Positions 4,870-5,730 of a stretch of DNA of 5,730 nucleotides are shown piece by piece. The stretch is taken from positions 1-5,730 of the forward strand of contig JAMCVO010000136.1 in assembly GCA_023475715.1 (NCBI GenBank), in the 5' to 3' direction. Within the stretch, counting starts at the first letter, position 1, and each line of letters starts with the position of its first letter. The position numbers were made by a program, and so were the translations under genes. This DNA is from Actinomycetota bacterium. Lineage in GTDB: Bacteria; Actinomycetota; Humimicrobiia; Humimicrobiales; Humimicrobiaceae. The notes below the pieces were generated by a model that saw only the letters and a list, made by a program, of their open reading frames with translations, did not search any database and was not told the DNA's origin.

Positions 4870-5730
4870 CTAAGATAAATTCGGATAGTGGCATTTTTTA
4901 AATTTTTTACCAGAACCGCACCAGCAGGGGTCATTGCGACCGAGTTTTTTCTTTGAGGAATCATTTGATGACATTGAATTTGAATTTAACTGACTTTTAC
5001 GGGACTGAAGATTTTGCTTTATTTGATTTTGTGAACCGGCAGCTTGAGTAATGATTGGACCACGTATTGGCATGGGGGGAGGTGTTTGTTGAACTTGAAT
5101 TTTATAGATACGGTGGACTACTTGATCATCTATAGCACTCATTAATTGTTCGAACATTTTAAATGCTTCATTTTTGTACTCAATCAACGGATCTCGTTGC
5201 CCATATCCACGAAGACCGATTCCTTGCCTAAGGTTCTCAATCGCATCTAAATGGTCCATCCACAAATTATCTATCACTGAAAGCATAACAAAACGCTCAA
5301 TTTGCCTAATTAACTCCTTACCCATTTGTTCTTCCCGTTTTTGATAAATATCCTGAGCTAATTTTTGTAGAAAATCAATTTTTTCTTCTATGTTGGATAC
5401 TTGTTCAAATTGCTTAATCAATTGTTTTTGTGATTCTTCATCAAAAGGAATAATTGTTGAAAATTCCTGGATTATTTTTTCATCTGGAGAAGTTTTTTCT
5501 TCATAATTTTCCTGAATATTGTTAATACTTACAATTGTTGAAATAGCATTTTGAATTTTTTCCAAAATTTCATTTTTTAATAATTCTTCATTTTTTTCTT
5601 TTAAGGCTTTTTCTTCTTTTGAAGTTGTTTCAAGTATTCTTCTTCTTTCTTTATAAATAATCTCTCTTTGTTTATTTAAAACATCATCATATTGGACTAA
5701 ATGTTTTCTAATATCAAAATTAAAACCTTC
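4870..5730 (-). CDS. secA: Preprotein translocase ATPase SecA, C-terminal part (5' end outside window)
   Basis: The frame is open from the right edge to a TAG at 4870-4872 and gives the last 286 residues of SecA, the ATPase motor that drives preproteins through SecYEG. The visible part begins with EGFNFDIRKHLVQYDDV, the highly conserved sequence at the end of the second nucleotide-binding region, followed by NKQREIIYKERRRIL of the helical scaffold. MLSVIDNLWMDHLDAIENLR (149-168) and GLRGYGQRDPLIEYKNEAF (172-190) are the classic helical wing/scaffold segments. A low-complexity Gln/Ser/Asn linker (about 215-260) leads to the C-terminal SEC-C zinc motif, GRNDPCWCGSGKKFKKCH, with Cys269, Cys271, Cys280 and His281 (numbered from the edge) as ligands. 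No frameshift or missing key residue is seen. The TTG at 5565 is an internal Leu codon, not a start. A candidate terminator follows directly. Confidence 0.98.
   Translation of the reverse strand, partial: EGFNFDIRKHLVQYDDVLNKQREIIYKERRRILETTSKEEKALKEKNEELLKNEILEKIQNAISTIVSINNIQENYEEKTSPDEKIIQEFSTIIPFDEESQKQLIKQFEQVSNIEEKIDFLQKLAQDIYQKREEQMGKELIRQIERFVMLSVIDNLWMDHLDAIENLRQGIGLRGYGQRDPLIEYKNEAFKMFEQLMSAIDDQVVHRIYKIQVQQTPPPMPIRGPIITQAAGSQNQIKQNLQSRKSQLNSNSMSSNDSSKKKLGRNDPCWCGSGKKFKKCHYPNLS

Noticed and set aside
5563..5565. TTG as a start of a separate 231-residue protein
   Set aside because: The frame continues upstream to the window edge with unmistakable SecA sequence, so this TTG encodes an internal Leu.

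Overview
The window is an AT-rich bacterial fragment in which every well-supported gene lies on the minus strand. It reads from the secA 3' end at the right edge down to a small hypothetical gene at the left. The organism is most likely a Candidate Phyla Radiation (Patescibacteria) bacterium, possibly Microgenomates. The reasons are a small helical protein resembling the DUF5663-type CPR proteins, a PilM-like/LytR_C membrane protein, a DPBB-like envelope protein of a kind I associate with Microgenomates, Lys/Asn-rich proteins, and few Shine-Dalgarno sequences. This placement is inference from pattern recognition, not from a search.

Layout from right to left, in the direction of transcription. 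(1) 5730-4870: the C-terminal 286 residues of SecA, ending in the zinc-binding SEC-C motif, followed by a short candidate Rho-independent terminator. (2) 4751-2588: a compact four-gene block consisting of a six-helix membrane protein, a short-chain flavodoxin, a polytopic membrane protein with conserved-looking histidines, and a small four-helix membrane protein. The junctions are 4 nt, a 4-nt ATGA overlap, and 10 nt, so this is almost certainly one transcript. (3) A 158-bp spacer (2430-2587) with an AT-rich inverted repeat and a weak promoter candidate. (4) 2429-69: a PilM-like/LytR_C protein, a membrane-anchored protein with a C-terminal RlpA-like double-psi beta-barrel signature, and a small helical protein, which look like an envelope-related unit. 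(5) At the far left, a possible C-terminal tail of a plus-strand gene (2-55) may converge on the minus-strand unit.

The most interesting part is the four-gene block: a soluble FMN protein embedded among three uncharacterised membrane proteins, suggesting a membrane-associated redox module of unknown function. The second is the envelope trio, which joins a LytR_C domain and an RlpA-like fold in adjacent genes. No tRNA, rRNA, CRISPR array, insertion sequence or toxin-antitoxin pair was seen.
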